From an uncultured Bacteroidales bacterium (GTDB lineage: Bacteria; Bacteroidota; Bacteroidia; Bacteroidales; UBA932): DNA of 64,000 bases. Below the pieces are notes generated by a model. That model did not search any database and was not told the origin of the DNA. It saw only the letters and a list, made by a program, of their open reading frames with translations. Shown in pieces: positions 16,885 to 25,956 of the stretch; the first letter of the stretch is position 1; each line of letters starts with the position of its first letter. The position numbers and the translations under genes are program-made. The stretch covers positions 1 to 64,000 of the forward strand of contig CALVAC010000004.1 of NCBI GenBank assembly GCA_944325435.1, written 5' to 3'.

Positions 16885-17892
16885 ATGTTCATTGTCAACA
16901 GTTATCCATTGGCAGTACTGTTCTGCTTTATCACAATGATGTGCTGGGGCTCCTGGGGCAATACCCAGAAGCTTGCCTCCAAGGAATGGAGGTATGAACT
17001 CTTCTACTGGGATTATGTGATAGGGATGGTCCTGTTCTCGCTTCTCATATCTCTTACTATGGGAAGCATAGGGAGCGAGGGCCGTCATTTCATCGATGAT
17101 CTCGGGCAGGCATCCCTGCGCAACATCGGCAGTGTCATACTCGGAGGTGTGATATTCAATGCCTCAAATATCCTGCTCTCGGCATCCACTTCGATTGCAG
17201 GTATGGCAGTGGCATTCCCGCTCGGAGTCGGCCTGTCCCTTGTCCTGGGCACCATAATCAATTATATAGGTGCTCCGAAAGGCGATCCCCTTATCCTGTT
17301 CATAGGAGTGGCGCTGATTGTAGTCGCTGTCATCTGCAACGGAGTCGCGTCATCAAAAGTACAGAGGGAGGGAGCGGATCCGAATGCTTCACGCAAGGGG
17401 ATTCTTCTCGCGCTGGTTGCCGGTGTGCTGATGTCATTTTTCTACAGGTTTGTGGCGGCTGCCATGGATCTGGACAATTTCGCGGCCCCTGCTGCCGGCA
17501 AGCTGACCCCGTACAGTGCAATTTTCATTTTCACTGTGGGAGTGCTGGTGAGCAATCTGTTGTTCAATTCGCTTGCCATGAGGTATCCTTTCGTCGGTGC
17601 AAGGGTTTCATACAGCGAATACTTCAAAGGCAAGGCAAAGACTCATCTGGTAGGAGTGCTCGGAGGTGCGATATGGTGTCTCGGGACCGCATTCAGCTAT
17701 ATCGCGTCAGGTAAGGCCGGAGCGGCAATCTCGTATGCTCTCGGACAGGGAGCGCCGATGGTCGCTGCCATCTGGGGCGTGTTCATCTGGAAGGAGTTCA
17801 AGGGTGCCTCGAAAGGTGTCTATACCCTCCTTGCCGTGATGTTCCTTTTCTTCATAGCCGGTCTCGGCTTCATAATAGCATCAGGCAACTGA
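16885..17892 (+). CDS. GRP/DMT-type inner-membrane sugar transporter
   Basis: A 335-residue, very hydrophobic protein with about ten predicted membrane helices. The start 'LAVLFCFITMMCWGSWGNTQKL' and the repeat-like halves match the glucose/ribose porter branch (RbsU/GlcU/RhaT-like) of the drug/metabolite transporter superfamily. Annotation pipelines often call such proteins multidrug permeases, but the position between a ribokinase and a SusCD pair argues for import of ribose (or a related sugar) released in the periplasm. The last cytoplasmic end is short. It is probably cotranscribed with the kinase. Confidence 0.78.
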   Translation: MFIVNSYPLAVLFCFITMMCWGSWGNTQKLASKEWRYELFYWDYVIGMVLFSLLISLTMGSIGSEGRHFIDDLGQASLRNIGSVILGGVIFNASNILLSASTSIAGMAVAFPLGVGLSLVLGTIINYIGAPKGDPLILFIGVALIVVAVICNGVASSKVQREGADPNASRKGILLALVAGVLMSFFYRFVAAAMDLDNFAAPAAGKLTPYSAIFIFTVGVLVSNLLFNSLAMRYPFVGARVSYSEYFKGKAKTHLVGVLGGAIWCLGTAFSYIASGKAGAAISYALGQGAPMVAAIWGVFIWKEFKGASKGVYTLLAVMFLFFIAGLGFIIASGN

Positions 17893-17966
17893 TGGTCTTC
17901 CTCTCCCTGATCCGGAGTCTCATCGCTGTTGCTGGGATATCGGAAGCAGGGATACCTCTGAAAAAT

Positions 17967-17986
17967 CTGCGCAATCGTTTGCGCAA
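17967..17986. promoter_or_regulatory. second LacI-type operator, upstream of susC
   Basis: CTGCGCAATCGTTTGCGCAA matches the kinase-proximal palindrome at 18 of 20 positions, keeping TGCGCAA and TTGCGCA arms around the central CG. It sits 118 bases before the susC start. No convincing TAnnTTTG -7 box was found between it and susC, so the exact promoter is unresolved. The shared site ties susC and downstream genes to the same regulator as the kinase. Confidence 0.75.
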
Positions 17987-18103
17987 AAAATGTTTGACGC
18001 AGAGAATAACCATATTGACATACCGTTCCGACCGGATTTTGACAGAAAGTCATATAACGGCAGACCCGGAACGGCTTTCAAAAACAATTAACATATTATT
18101 ACC

Positions 18104-21100
18104 ATGAAAAAAACGATAGCAATTGTCACGCTGATGCTATGCGCAGTTGCTACAGCCATGGCCCAGCATACCGTGTCGGGTACGGTGACAGACCTGAACG
18201 GTGAACCGCTGGCCGGTGTCGCTGTAATGGTTCAGGACAGCCCATCCCCGACCGGAACGACGACGGATCTCGATGGCACCTGGAGTCTTTCGGTCTCTCC
18301 GGATGCCGTACTGGAATTCTCATCTTTAGGATACCGCCCGGTGACTATCAATGTCAACGGCAGGGGGGGTATTGATGTCACGCTTGCCGAGGACAGGGAG
18401 CTCCTCGATGAGGTAGTCGTTGTCGGTTTCGCGACACAGCGGAAGGAGAATCTCACCGGGGCAGTCAGCACACTTGACAATGAGGCTATAGAATCAGTCC
18501 CGGTACACAATCCCATACTTGCCCTCCAGGGTCAGATTCCCGGGTTGAGGATTTCCCAGAACAGCGGAGAACTGTATAACAACGGGCCTTCTATAGAATT
18601 GAGGGGCCTGACTACCATAGGACAAGGGTCATCCGGGTCTGTACTTGTCCTGATAGATGGTATGGAGGGCGACCTTGCGACATTGAATGCACAGGACATC
18701 GACAACATATCTGTCCTGAAAGATGCGGCTGCATCTTCGATATACGGGTCAAGGGCTCCGTTCGGTGTCATCCTGGTCACCACGAAGTCCGGCAAGAAAG
18801 GCAGGGCCCAGGTGAACTATAACAACAATTTCCGGTTCAAGACCCCTATCAACATGCCTGAAATGGCAGATTCCTATTCATGGGCCCTTTATTTCAATGA
18901 GGCATCCAACAATGATGGCAACGGGGATGACATAAGTCCTGAAAGGCTTCAGAGAATCAGGGACTATATGGATGGCAAGATTTCGTATAATACGATCCCT
19001 GTCGAAGGCGGACAGTGGGGGACTGCATATACTGAGGGCAATGACAACATTGACTATTACGATGTCTTCTTCAAGAATCTGACCACGGCGCAGGAGCATA
19101 ACCTGAGCATAACGGGAGGCACCGATGCCGTCAGCTATTATGTCTCGGCCAATTATATCAATGAGAAAGGTGTCCTGAACTGGGATCTCGATGGACTCCA
19201 GAGACTGAATATCTTCGGCAAGGTGCAGGCGGCTCCGTTCAAGTTCATGAAGATCGGGTACAGTGCCCGTTATATGAGGGAATGGTATCATCAGCCTACA
19301 TACATGACGAACACTTCATTCCAGAATTTCGGACAATATCTATGGCCTGTCGGTCCGTTGTATGATCCGAACGGGATTCTCTTCAACGATACGGCTCTCC
19401 AATATATTGAAGGAGGACAGATGAACATCAACAATACTGCATTTACACAGCAGTTTAATGTGGAGCTGACACCGTTGCCTGGATGGAGAATCATCGCAGA
19501 TGTCAATTACAGGCACAGGGATTATTTCAACAGGGTGGTCTCTATTCCTGTCCACCAGACCTGTGTGGATGGTGTGACTCCTGGCAGTGAATGGAATTCC
19601 CAGTCATCTGTGGCAGAAGATGCAGGTAAGAATGAATTCCTGACGGTAAATGCATATACTGACTATGAAAAGACATTCGGAGATGGTCACTATATGAAGG
19701 TGATGGCCGGATTTCAGACGGAGATATATAACGACAAGACAGTCTATGCACAGAAAGCCGGACTTATTGTTCCTGATGTGCCTACGATAAATACCGCTTC
19801 AGGGCTTTATAACGGGGAGCAGATACCGCCGAACGTGTCTGGCAGCTACGGTTCATGGAAGACGGCCGGATTCTTCGGCAGGGTCAACTACAATTTCAAG
19901 GAGAGGTATCTTCTGGAGGTGAACCTCAGATATGATGGGTCTTCCAGGTTCAGGGTAAATAACAGGTGGGGATTCTTCCCATCGTTCTCCTTAGGCTGGA
20001 ATATTGCGAACGAGCCGTTTTTCGCCCCTGCGTCACAGTGGGTCAACATGCTCAAGATAAGGGCTTCATACGGTTCTCTCGGCAACCAGAACACTACTTC
20101 ATGGTATCCTACATATCAGGCGATGGGGTTTGCGAATTCTTCCGGACCTTGGCTGATCGATGGGCAGAAACCGAATATTGCATGGCCTCCTGCCCTGATA
20201 AGCATGGCTCTGACATGGGAAAAGGTGCGTACATATAATGTAGGACTTGATTTTGCCGCATTCGACAGCCGCCTTTCCGGTTCGTTCGAGTATTTTGTCA
20301 GGCAGACTCTCGATATGGTGGGGCCGGCAGATGAACTTCCGGCAATACTGGGCACATCTGTCCCTGCCACCAACAACACGGATCTCGAGACACGGGGCTG
20401 GGAACTGGAGCTTTCCTGGAAAGACAGGGCTTTCGGACAGCTAGACTATGGCGTGCGTCTGGTCCTTTCCGATGCACAGGCCACGATTACAAGATATTCC
20501 AATCCATCGGGTTCTCTGGACATATATTATTCGGGCAAGAAAGCCGGTGAAATATGGGGCTATGAGACCATCGGCATTGCGCAGACAGACCAGCAGATGC
20601 TTGACCATTTGGCAACTCTCCCGTATGGAGGTCAGGATGCTCTCGGCAGTGACTGGAGAGCAGGAGACATAATGTATAAGGATGTCAACAATGATGGCGC
20701 AATCGATAACGGGGCCAATACCCTTACAGACCACGGAGACCTTGTCGTGATAGGTAACGAGACTCCGAGATACAGTTTCGGAATAGACATCACCGCCGCG
20801 TGGAAAGGGTTTGATTTCAGGATTTTCCTGCAGGGAGTCGGGAAACGGGACTATTTCCAGAGAAGCAAATATTTCTTCGGCTCAAGGGGCTGGAGCAAAT
20901 GGGGAGCTATGGTACTTGTCCCTCACCTGGACTATTTCAGGGATGATCCTGAAGACCCACTCGGATTGAATATGAATGCCTACTATCCGAGGCCGTATTT
21001 CGATACCGAAAAGAATGTGCTCGTACAGACTCGCTATTTGCAGAATGCAGCCTACTGCAGACTCAAGAATCTTCAGATAGGCTATACGATACCTCGGAAA

Positions 21101-21274
21101 TACACATCCAAGATAGGCATATCCAATCTCAGGATATATCTCTCGGGAGAGAATCTGGCTACTATCACAAAGATGACAAAGCTTTTTGATCCTGAGACCA
21201 TAGGGTCCAATGACCAGGGAAATGTATATCCTCTCACCAGGACATATTCAGTGGGATTGAGTGTAACATTTTAA
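18104..21274 (+). CDS. SusC-family TonB-dependent outer-membrane receptor
   Basis: A 1056-residue outer-membrane importer for oligosaccharides or nucleosides, powered by TonB. Signal peptide MKKTIAIVTLMLCAVATAMAQ is followed by a carboxypeptidase-like regulatory domain (about 25-100, 'VSGTVTDLNGEPLAGV'). The SusC box 'LLDEVVVVGFATQRKENLTG' leads into the plug domain (about 110-235; 'DNISVLKDAAASSIYGSRA', 'GVILVTTKSG'). A beta-barrel ends in the aromatic strand 'YSVGLSVTF'. The length is normal. It is followed after 10 bases by susD. The substrate is inferred from neighbours (ribose, nucleoside or ribose-bearing glycan). Confidence 0.95.
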   Translation: MKKTIAIVTLMLCAVATAMAQHTVSGTVTDLNGEPLAGVAVMVQDSPSPTGTTTDLDGTWSLSVSPDAVLEFSSLGYRPVTINVNGRGGIDVTLAEDRELLDEVVVVGFATQRKENLTGAVSTLDNEAIESVPVHNPILALQGQIPGLRISQNSGELYNNGPSIELRGLTTIGQGSSGSVLVLIDGMEGDLATLNAQDIDNISVLKDAAASSIYGSRAPFGVILVTTKSGKKGRAQVNYNNNFRFKTPINMPEMADSYSWALYFNEASNNDGNGDDISPERLQRIRDYMDGKISYNTIPVEGGQWGTAYTEGNDNIDYYDVFFKNLTTAQEHNLSITGGTDAVSYYVSANYINEKGVLNWDLDGLQRLNIFGKVQAAPFKFMKIGYSARYMREWYHQPTYMTNTSFQNFGQYLWPVGPLYDPNGILFNDTALQYIEGGQMNINNTAFTQQFNVELTPLPGWRIIADVNYRHRDYFNRVVSIPVHQTCVDGVTPGSEWNSQSSVAEDAGKNEFLTVNAYTDYEKTFGDGHYMKVMAGFQTEIYNDKTVYAQKAGLIVPDVPTINTASGLYNGEQIPPNVSGSYGSWKTAGFFGRVNYNFKERYLLEVNLRYDGSSRFRVNNRWGFFPSFSLGWNIANEPFFAPASQWVNMLKIRASYGSLGNQNTTSWYPTYQAMGFANSSGPWLIDGQKPNIAWPPALISMALTWEKVRTYNVGLDFAAFDSRLSGSFEYFVRQTLDMVGPADELPAILGTSVPATNNTDLETRGWELELSWKDRAFGQLDYGVRLVLSDAQATITRYSNPSGSLDIYYSGKKAGEIWGYETIGIAQTDQQMLDHLATLPYGGQDALGSDWRAGDIMYKDVNNDGAIDNGANTLTDHGDLVVIGNETPRYSFGIDITAAWKGFDFRIFLQGVGKRDYFQRSKYFFGSRGWSKWGAMVLVPHLDYFRDDPEDPLGLNMNAYYPRPYFDTEKNVLVQTRYLQNAAYCRLKNLQIGYTIPRKYTSKIGISNLRIYLSGENLATITKMTKLFDPETIGSNDQGNVYPLTRTYSVGLSVTF

Positions 21275-21284
21275 TCAGAATATC

Positions 21285-23255
21285 ATGAAATACAATATAT
21301 TGTTCATTGTGCTGCCGCTGGGGCTAATGTCGGTGTCATGCAACGGGTTCCTGGACCAGGAGCCATTGTCAACATTGTCGCCTGACCAGTACCTTACCAC
21401 AGAAGACAACATCGGAGCATACGCGACAGATCTGTACAATATGCTGCCTGATCATGGTGTAGATACATGGGGAAGATGGAGCGATGATGCCCATACGGAC
21501 AACATGGCTGCCGCCGATCCAAGCGATGTCTTCGCACCGGGTTACTGGAAGGTATCACAGACAGGAGGTTCATATTCGTTTACGGAAATATACAGGTGCA
21601 ACTATTTCCTTGATTTCGTCCTTCCTCTTTATCAGGCCGGGGAGATAACCGGGATAGAAGCCAATATCAGGCATTATATAGGGGAGGCCTATTTCTTCAG
21701 GGCCTGGAGCTATTTCAACAAACTGAAGTCCCTCGGGGATTTCCCTATTGTGGAGAAGCCGATTGCAGACAATCTTGATGCATTGGTCGCTGCGAGCAAA
21801 CGTGCGCCGCGCAATGAAGTGGCACGGTTCATACTTGCAGACCTTGACAGGGCGATAGAATACATGTCGGAGGTTCCTCCTGTCGGCGGTACCAACCGGT
21901 TGGACAAGGACTGTGCACATCTTATGAAGTCAAGGGTGGCCCTGTACGAAGGCACATGGGAAAAATATTTCAAGGGTACAGCCTTTGTCCCGAACGGACC
22001 GGACTGGCCGGGTGCAGACAAAGACTATAACCGGGGATATCAGTTCCCATCAGGCGATATTGACAGCGAGATCGGGTATTTTCTCAAGATTGCAATGGAC
22101 GAAGCAAAGATCATTGCAGACAAATATGCTCTTACTGACAATACAGGGGTATTCCAGAGCAGTGCGGATGCTCCATCCAATCCGTATTTTGACATGTTCG
22201 GAGCCACGGACATGAGTCAGTATCAGGAGATATTGCTCTGGAGAGACTACAATGAGTCAGTCGGAGTCGCCAATTCCGTGGTCGAGTTCGCTGCCGCGGC
22301 CAACAGCGGCAACGGTATCACCAAGAGCATGGTGGATGCTTTTGTCATGAGCGATGGTATGCCTGTCTATGCTTCAGACAGCTATCAGGGTGACGCAGAC
22401 CTGCTGCATGTCACGGATGGCAGGGATTCGCGGGCGCAGATTTTCATAAAGAAGCCGGGAGACCTGAATCTGCATTCTACCGGAGGTCCGGAGTCGTATG
22501 TAGTCGAGCCGTGGCCCAATGTGATTAATTCTACGGCATCGATGAAATATACTACAGGTTATGCCATCAGAAAAGGACTGAATTTCGATGGAGCGCAATC
22601 TTTGAGAAACAGGAGCGAGGTCGGATGCATCATTTTCAGGGCAGTGGAGGCATATCTGAACTATATCGAAGCATGTTATGAAATGACATCCAGCCTTGAC
22701 AGCGATGCCAGGAAATACTGGACGGCAATACGGGACAGGGCAAAGGCAGGTGACTGGCAGACCACGATAGACAACACGGATATGGAGACGGAGAAACTGA
22801 CTGATTTCGGAGCATATTCTGCAGGCAATCTTGTTGATGCGACACTGTTCAACATAAGGAGGGAAAGAAGATGCGAACTTATGGCCGAAGGTTTCAGGGC
22901 GGCAGATATCCGCCGGTGGAGATCCCTTGACCAGCTTATAGATGAACCGTACCATGTACTGGGTGTCAATCTGTGGGACCAGCTCGCCTCCAACCAGGAT
23001 TTTATAGATGCCAATCCGGGCGGTCTGATAGAGGGACAGAATGTCTCTCCGAAAGAATTCAGCAAATATCTGGCTCCGTACCATGTATTTTCCAACAACA
23101 GGGTGTATGACGGATACAGGTGGATGATGGCCCATTATCTCGACCCTATTGCAGTACAGCATTTCCTGATTACAGGCAATGGCAGTGTGGATGCTTCTCC
23201 TCTTTACCAGAATCCGGGATGGCCGACCCAGGCAGGTCTCGGTGCACAGAACTGA
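21285..23255 (+). CDS. SusD-family surface glycan-binding lipoprotein
   Basis: Partner lid of the SusC channel. The 656-residue protein has a lipobox in 'VLPLGLMSVSCNGF', then the SusD N-terminal pattern 'LDQEPLSTLSPDQYLTTEDNI', the TPR-like 'IGEAYFFRAWSYFNKLKSLGDFPIVEKPI', and the C-terminal 'NIRRERRCELMAEGFRAADIRRWR' block typical of RagB/SusD. It is somewhat longer than many SusD proteins. Its TGA overlaps the next gene's ATG by one base (TGATG). It acts at the cell surface with the preceding SusC. Confidence 0.94.
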   Translation: MKYNILFIVLPLGLMSVSCNGFLDQEPLSTLSPDQYLTTEDNIGAYATDLYNMLPDHGVDTWGRWSDDAHTDNMAAADPSDVFAPGYWKVSQTGGSYSFTEIYRCNYFLDFVLPLYQAGEITGIEANIRHYIGEAYFFRAWSYFNKLKSLGDFPIVEKPIADNLDALVAASKRAPRNEVARFILADLDRAIEYMSEVPPVGGTNRLDKDCAHLMKSRVALYEGTWEKYFKGTAFVPNGPDWPGADKDYNRGYQFPSGDIDSEIGYFLKIAMDEAKIIADKYALTDNTGVFQSSADAPSNPYFDMFGATDMSQYQEILLWRDYNESVGVANSVVEFAAAANSGNGITKSMVDAFVMSDGMPVYASDSYQGDADLLHVTDGRDSRAQIFIKKPGDLNLHSTGGPESYVVEPWPNVINSTASMKYTTGYAIRKGLNFDGAQSLRNRSEVGCIIFRAVEAYLNYIEACYEMTSSLDSDARKYWTAIRDRAKAGDWQTTIDNTDMETEKLTDFGAYSAGNLVDATLFNIRRERRCELMAEGFRAADIRRWRSLDQLIDEPYHVLGVNLWDQLASNQDFIDANPGGLIEGQNVSPKEFSKYLAPYHVFSNNRVYDGYRWMMAHYLDPIAVQHFLITGNGSVDASPLYQNPGWPTQAGLGAQN

Positions 23256-24727
23256 TGGCCATGAGAATCTTCACTTTGATATCTATGCTTTGTCTCTGTC
23301 TTGCGGCTTCGGCGTGTGACAAGACAGGGACTGGTGATGGACCTGAGCGCATGGAGAATACAGTGCATCTCCTTGTGGAGGGGGAGCCTTTCCTGATGCT
23401 CGGCGCACAGCTCAGGACAGATTATTTCATCCAGCTTGATGGCAAGTCATACGATGAGCTGGACCCGTATTTCGAGCTTGCGGCAAAGACCAATATTCTT
23501 GTGGTTTCTGTCCCGATATGCTGGAGGGATATAGAGAAAACCAGGGATGAATATGACATGAGTCTGGTCTACAAGTATATAGAACTGTGCGAGAAATACG
23601 GCATGAAGCTGGAGCTCCTGTGGTACGGCAGCTATATGTGCGGATATTCCGTAGAGGGTTATATCCCTGACTATGTCGTGTCTGACAATGTGACTTATCC
23701 GGAACTGAAACCTGAAGCGGCCTATCAGGGCTGGCTCGGGAAGCAGTATTATCTCGATCCAGGCACTCCTGCTCTTGCCGAAAGGGAGGCAAAGGCTCTT
23801 GGTGCGATGATGGATGCCCTGTCGGAATATGACAGGGAGCACGGGGGACGCCATACCGTGGTAGGAATACAGATAGAGAACGAGCCGGATATGCTGGCCA
23901 CGAGGCATAACAGCGCCCACGGGTATTCTCCCGAGCAGCTTTGGCCGGATCTCATACGGCTGCTGGACAGGTTGGGACAGGTTGTCAAGGACTCTCCGTA
24001 TGAATGTTATACGAGGGTGAACCAGACCACGACCTATCAGGATTACAATGCCAGGGCAGCGGAGATTGCTGCTACTGAAGGTATTGACTATGTGGGCGTG
24101 GATCCGTATGAGAACACTCTGTACAATATAGAGCTCAAGCTGAAATGGCTGATGAACATTCCTGGCAATTATCCTCACATAGCCGAGAACGGAGGTGAGT
24201 ATGCGAACAATGATGTGCTGATGATGAAGGCGATGAGTCTCGGGTGCGGCTATCAGATATTCGAGGTTGTGACGACTCCGCACGAGTATCTGAAGGACTG
24301 GACCCTCAGGGGAATATACAATCCTGACTTTTCGTTCAAACCTCATACGCAGCTGATTATCGATGCTTTCGGGATATTGCGAGGCGGTTGGGTAGACCTT
24401 GCCTGTGCCGATGCCGGAAATATTGCCGGTTTCAATATCACGGATGACAATGGGCTGGAAGAGACATCCGCTTCAGACCGGACGCAGTCTGCCGGTATCT
24501 CGTGGAGCACATCCTCAAGGGGAATAGCATACGCGGTGGAAAACGCGGGACATATAACTGCTGCATCCACTAAAGATGATACAATGACTTTCACCGGAAT
24601 ATCCATAGGAAGAGTAGAGACAGGACATTATGACATTGACCGGAACTGGGTGCCGGAAGATGTCATCGATGTTTCAGGAAACACGCTCGATATGGAACCG
24701 TGTACAGTCTATAGAATAGAATTTTAA
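23255..24727 (+). CDS. clan GH-A-like glycoside hydrolase lipoprotein (first of two)
   Basis: A 490-residue lipoprotein (signal 'LISMLCLCLAASACDKT') with a TIM-barrel hydrolase reminiscent of GH35/GH42-like beta-glycosidases. It shows 'EGEPFLMLGAQL', 'ILVVSVPICWRDIEKTRDEYD' and 'YGMKLELLWYGSYMCG'. Glu210 in 'GIQIENEP' is the probable acid/base, and Glu311 in 'PHIAENGGEY' the probable nucleophile. A C-terminal beta domain (about 390-490) follows. The longer frame from 23120 overlaps susD, so the ATG overlapping the susD stop is taken; 23261 is an alternative. The gene at 25953 is a distant paralog. Specificity is unknown; a furanosidase or galactosidase-like activity is conceivable from context. 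Confidence 0.75.
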   Translation: MAMRIFTLISMLCLCLAASACDKTGTGDGPERMENTVHLLVEGEPFLMLGAQLRTDYFIQLDGKSYDELDPYFELAAKTNILVVSVPICWRDIEKTRDEYDMSLVYKYIELCEKYGMKLELLWYGSYMCGYSVEGYIPDYVVSDNVTYPELKPEAAYQGWLGKQYYLDPGTPALAEREAKALGAMMDALSEYDREHGGRHTVVGIQIENEPDMLATRHNSAHGYSPEQLWPDLIRLLDRLGQVVKDSPYECYTRVNQTTTYQDYNARAAEIAATEGIDYVGVDPYENTLYNIELKLKWLMNIPGNYPHIAENGGEYANNDVLMMKAMSLGCGYQIFEVVTTPHEYLKDWTLRGIYNPDFSFKPHTQLIIDAFGILRGGWVDLACADAGNIAGFNITDDNGLEETSASDRTQSAGISWSTSSRGIAYAVENAGHITAASTKDDTMTFTGISIGRVETGHYDIDRNWVPEDVIDVSGNTLDMEPCTVYRIEF

Positions 24728-24738
24728 TATGTCGGATC

Positions 24739-25956
24739 ATGAAACGAACTGTATATTTTTTCGCTGCCGGAATGTCGGCTGTCCTTATGGCCGCCTGCCA
24801 GAAGACGGCAGAACCTTATATCGAAGTTGAAAAGGACAGCTATGAGGTGACCAGTGCATATACCGAACTGAACATCCCGGTCAGATGCAATGTGGCTTCA
24901 AAGGCGGCTGTCCGTTATGATGGTGATGAGACAGGCTGGGCATTCCTGTTGCCATCGGTCCTGGAGGGCGATGGCGTATATTCTTTATGGATAGATGAAT
25001 ACGATGATGTGCTCAAGGACAGGACAGCCACGCTTGTGATTACCGCCGGTACTGTCGAGAAGGAGGTGCGCATTGTCCAGCTTTCCAGAAATTCGATAGG
25101 GATTTCCCCGCTGGTCCTTGCCTCGACAGAGTCTTCCGGTTCATATCCAGTGGAGATTTCCTGCAGGAGGGAGTGGAGCATCATCCCTGGAGATGACACT
25201 GAAGGATGGCTGTCTTTGGACAAGACTTCCGGTGAAGGGGTTTCCACTGTGAATGTGACGCTTTCAGAACTGCAGGGTGACAGTGAAGTGAAGACCGGTC
25301 ATCTGAAGTTCATAAGCGGTGATCTTGAGGTGGAGATGACCGTACAGCACGGATATGCACAGGAGATAGATGGACTGGTATGGTCCAAGGCCAATGTGGA
25401 TGAACCGGGAATGTTCGGTGCAGGTCCTGATACGAGAGGAAAGCTCTACCAGTACAATTCGAAGACCGCATGGCCGAACAGCAGCCCTGAGACAAGCGGC
25501 TGTCCTGATGGAATGCCGGTGGGACAGTTCGACAACGGCGTTTCTGACTGGTCTGCGGAAAACGACCCTTGTCCTGCAGGATGGAGAGTACCTTCAATAG
25601 AAGAGATCAGGCAGCTGGCAGGTGACAGTGAGGACAAGAGATTCTATTGGCTGGAACCGGCAGTGAGCGGTTTCGATGTGCCTGGAATAATGATAGGTAT
25701 CCCTGCGGCTGAGGCGGCGACGGCAACGGCAGACAATATGAAAGGAGCCATATTCCTTCCTCAGACAGGTTCCAGAAACAAGGACACCGGCAATCAGGAC
25801 AACTGGTGGTCGGCATCGATGACAAGCCGGACAAGACCGGGACAGAACTGGGACAGATATGTCTTCTGGGCAGATTATTCCCAGAGTTTTGATTATAACG
25901 GATTTGACGGCAATGCCGCGGCTTATCCGGTCCGATGTGTTGCAGATAAACAATGA
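24739..25956 (+). CDS. BACON-domain lipoprotein with C-terminal FISUMP-like domain
   Basis: A 405-residue surface lipoprotein (lipobox in 'VLMAACQKT'). Two BACON-like beta-sandwich repeats occupy about 25-210; each ends like 'ATLVITAGTVEKEVRIVQLS' and 'GHLKFISGDLEVEMTVQHG'. The C-terminal half (about 215-405) resembles the Fibrobacter-type paralogous domain, with 'DGLVWSKANV', 'ENDPCPAGWRVPSIEEIRQLAG' and the end 'AYPVRCV'. BACON domains are proposed to bind glycans or mucin. Located between two hydrolases of the same locus, this is a candidate surface glycan-binding protein. Its stop overlaps the next ATG (ATGA). No enzymatic motif is seen. Confidence 0.75.
   Translation: MKRTVYFFAAGMSAVLMAACQKTAEPYIEVEKDSYEVTSAYTELNIPVRCNVASKAAVRYDGDETGWAFLLPSVLEGDGVYSLWIDEYDDVLKDRTATLVITAGTVEKEVRIVQLSRNSIGISPLVLASTESSGSYPVEISCRREWSIIPGDDTEGWLSLDKTSGEGVSTVNVTLSELQGDSEVKTGHLKFISGDLEVEMTVQHGYAQEIDGLVWSKANVDEPGMFGAGPDTRGKLYQYNSKTAWPNSSPETSGCPDGMPVGQFDNGVSDWSAENDPCPAGWRVPSIEEIRQLAGDSEDKRFYWLEPAVSGFDVPGIMIGIPAAEAATATADNMKGAIFLPQTGSRNKDTGNQDNWWSASMTSRTRPGQNWDRYVFWADYSQSFDYNGFDGNAAAYPVRCVADKQ

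Noticed and set aside
23120..23254. N-terminal extension of the first GH-A gene
   Set aside because: It overlaps the conserved end of susD and would place the signal peptide internally.
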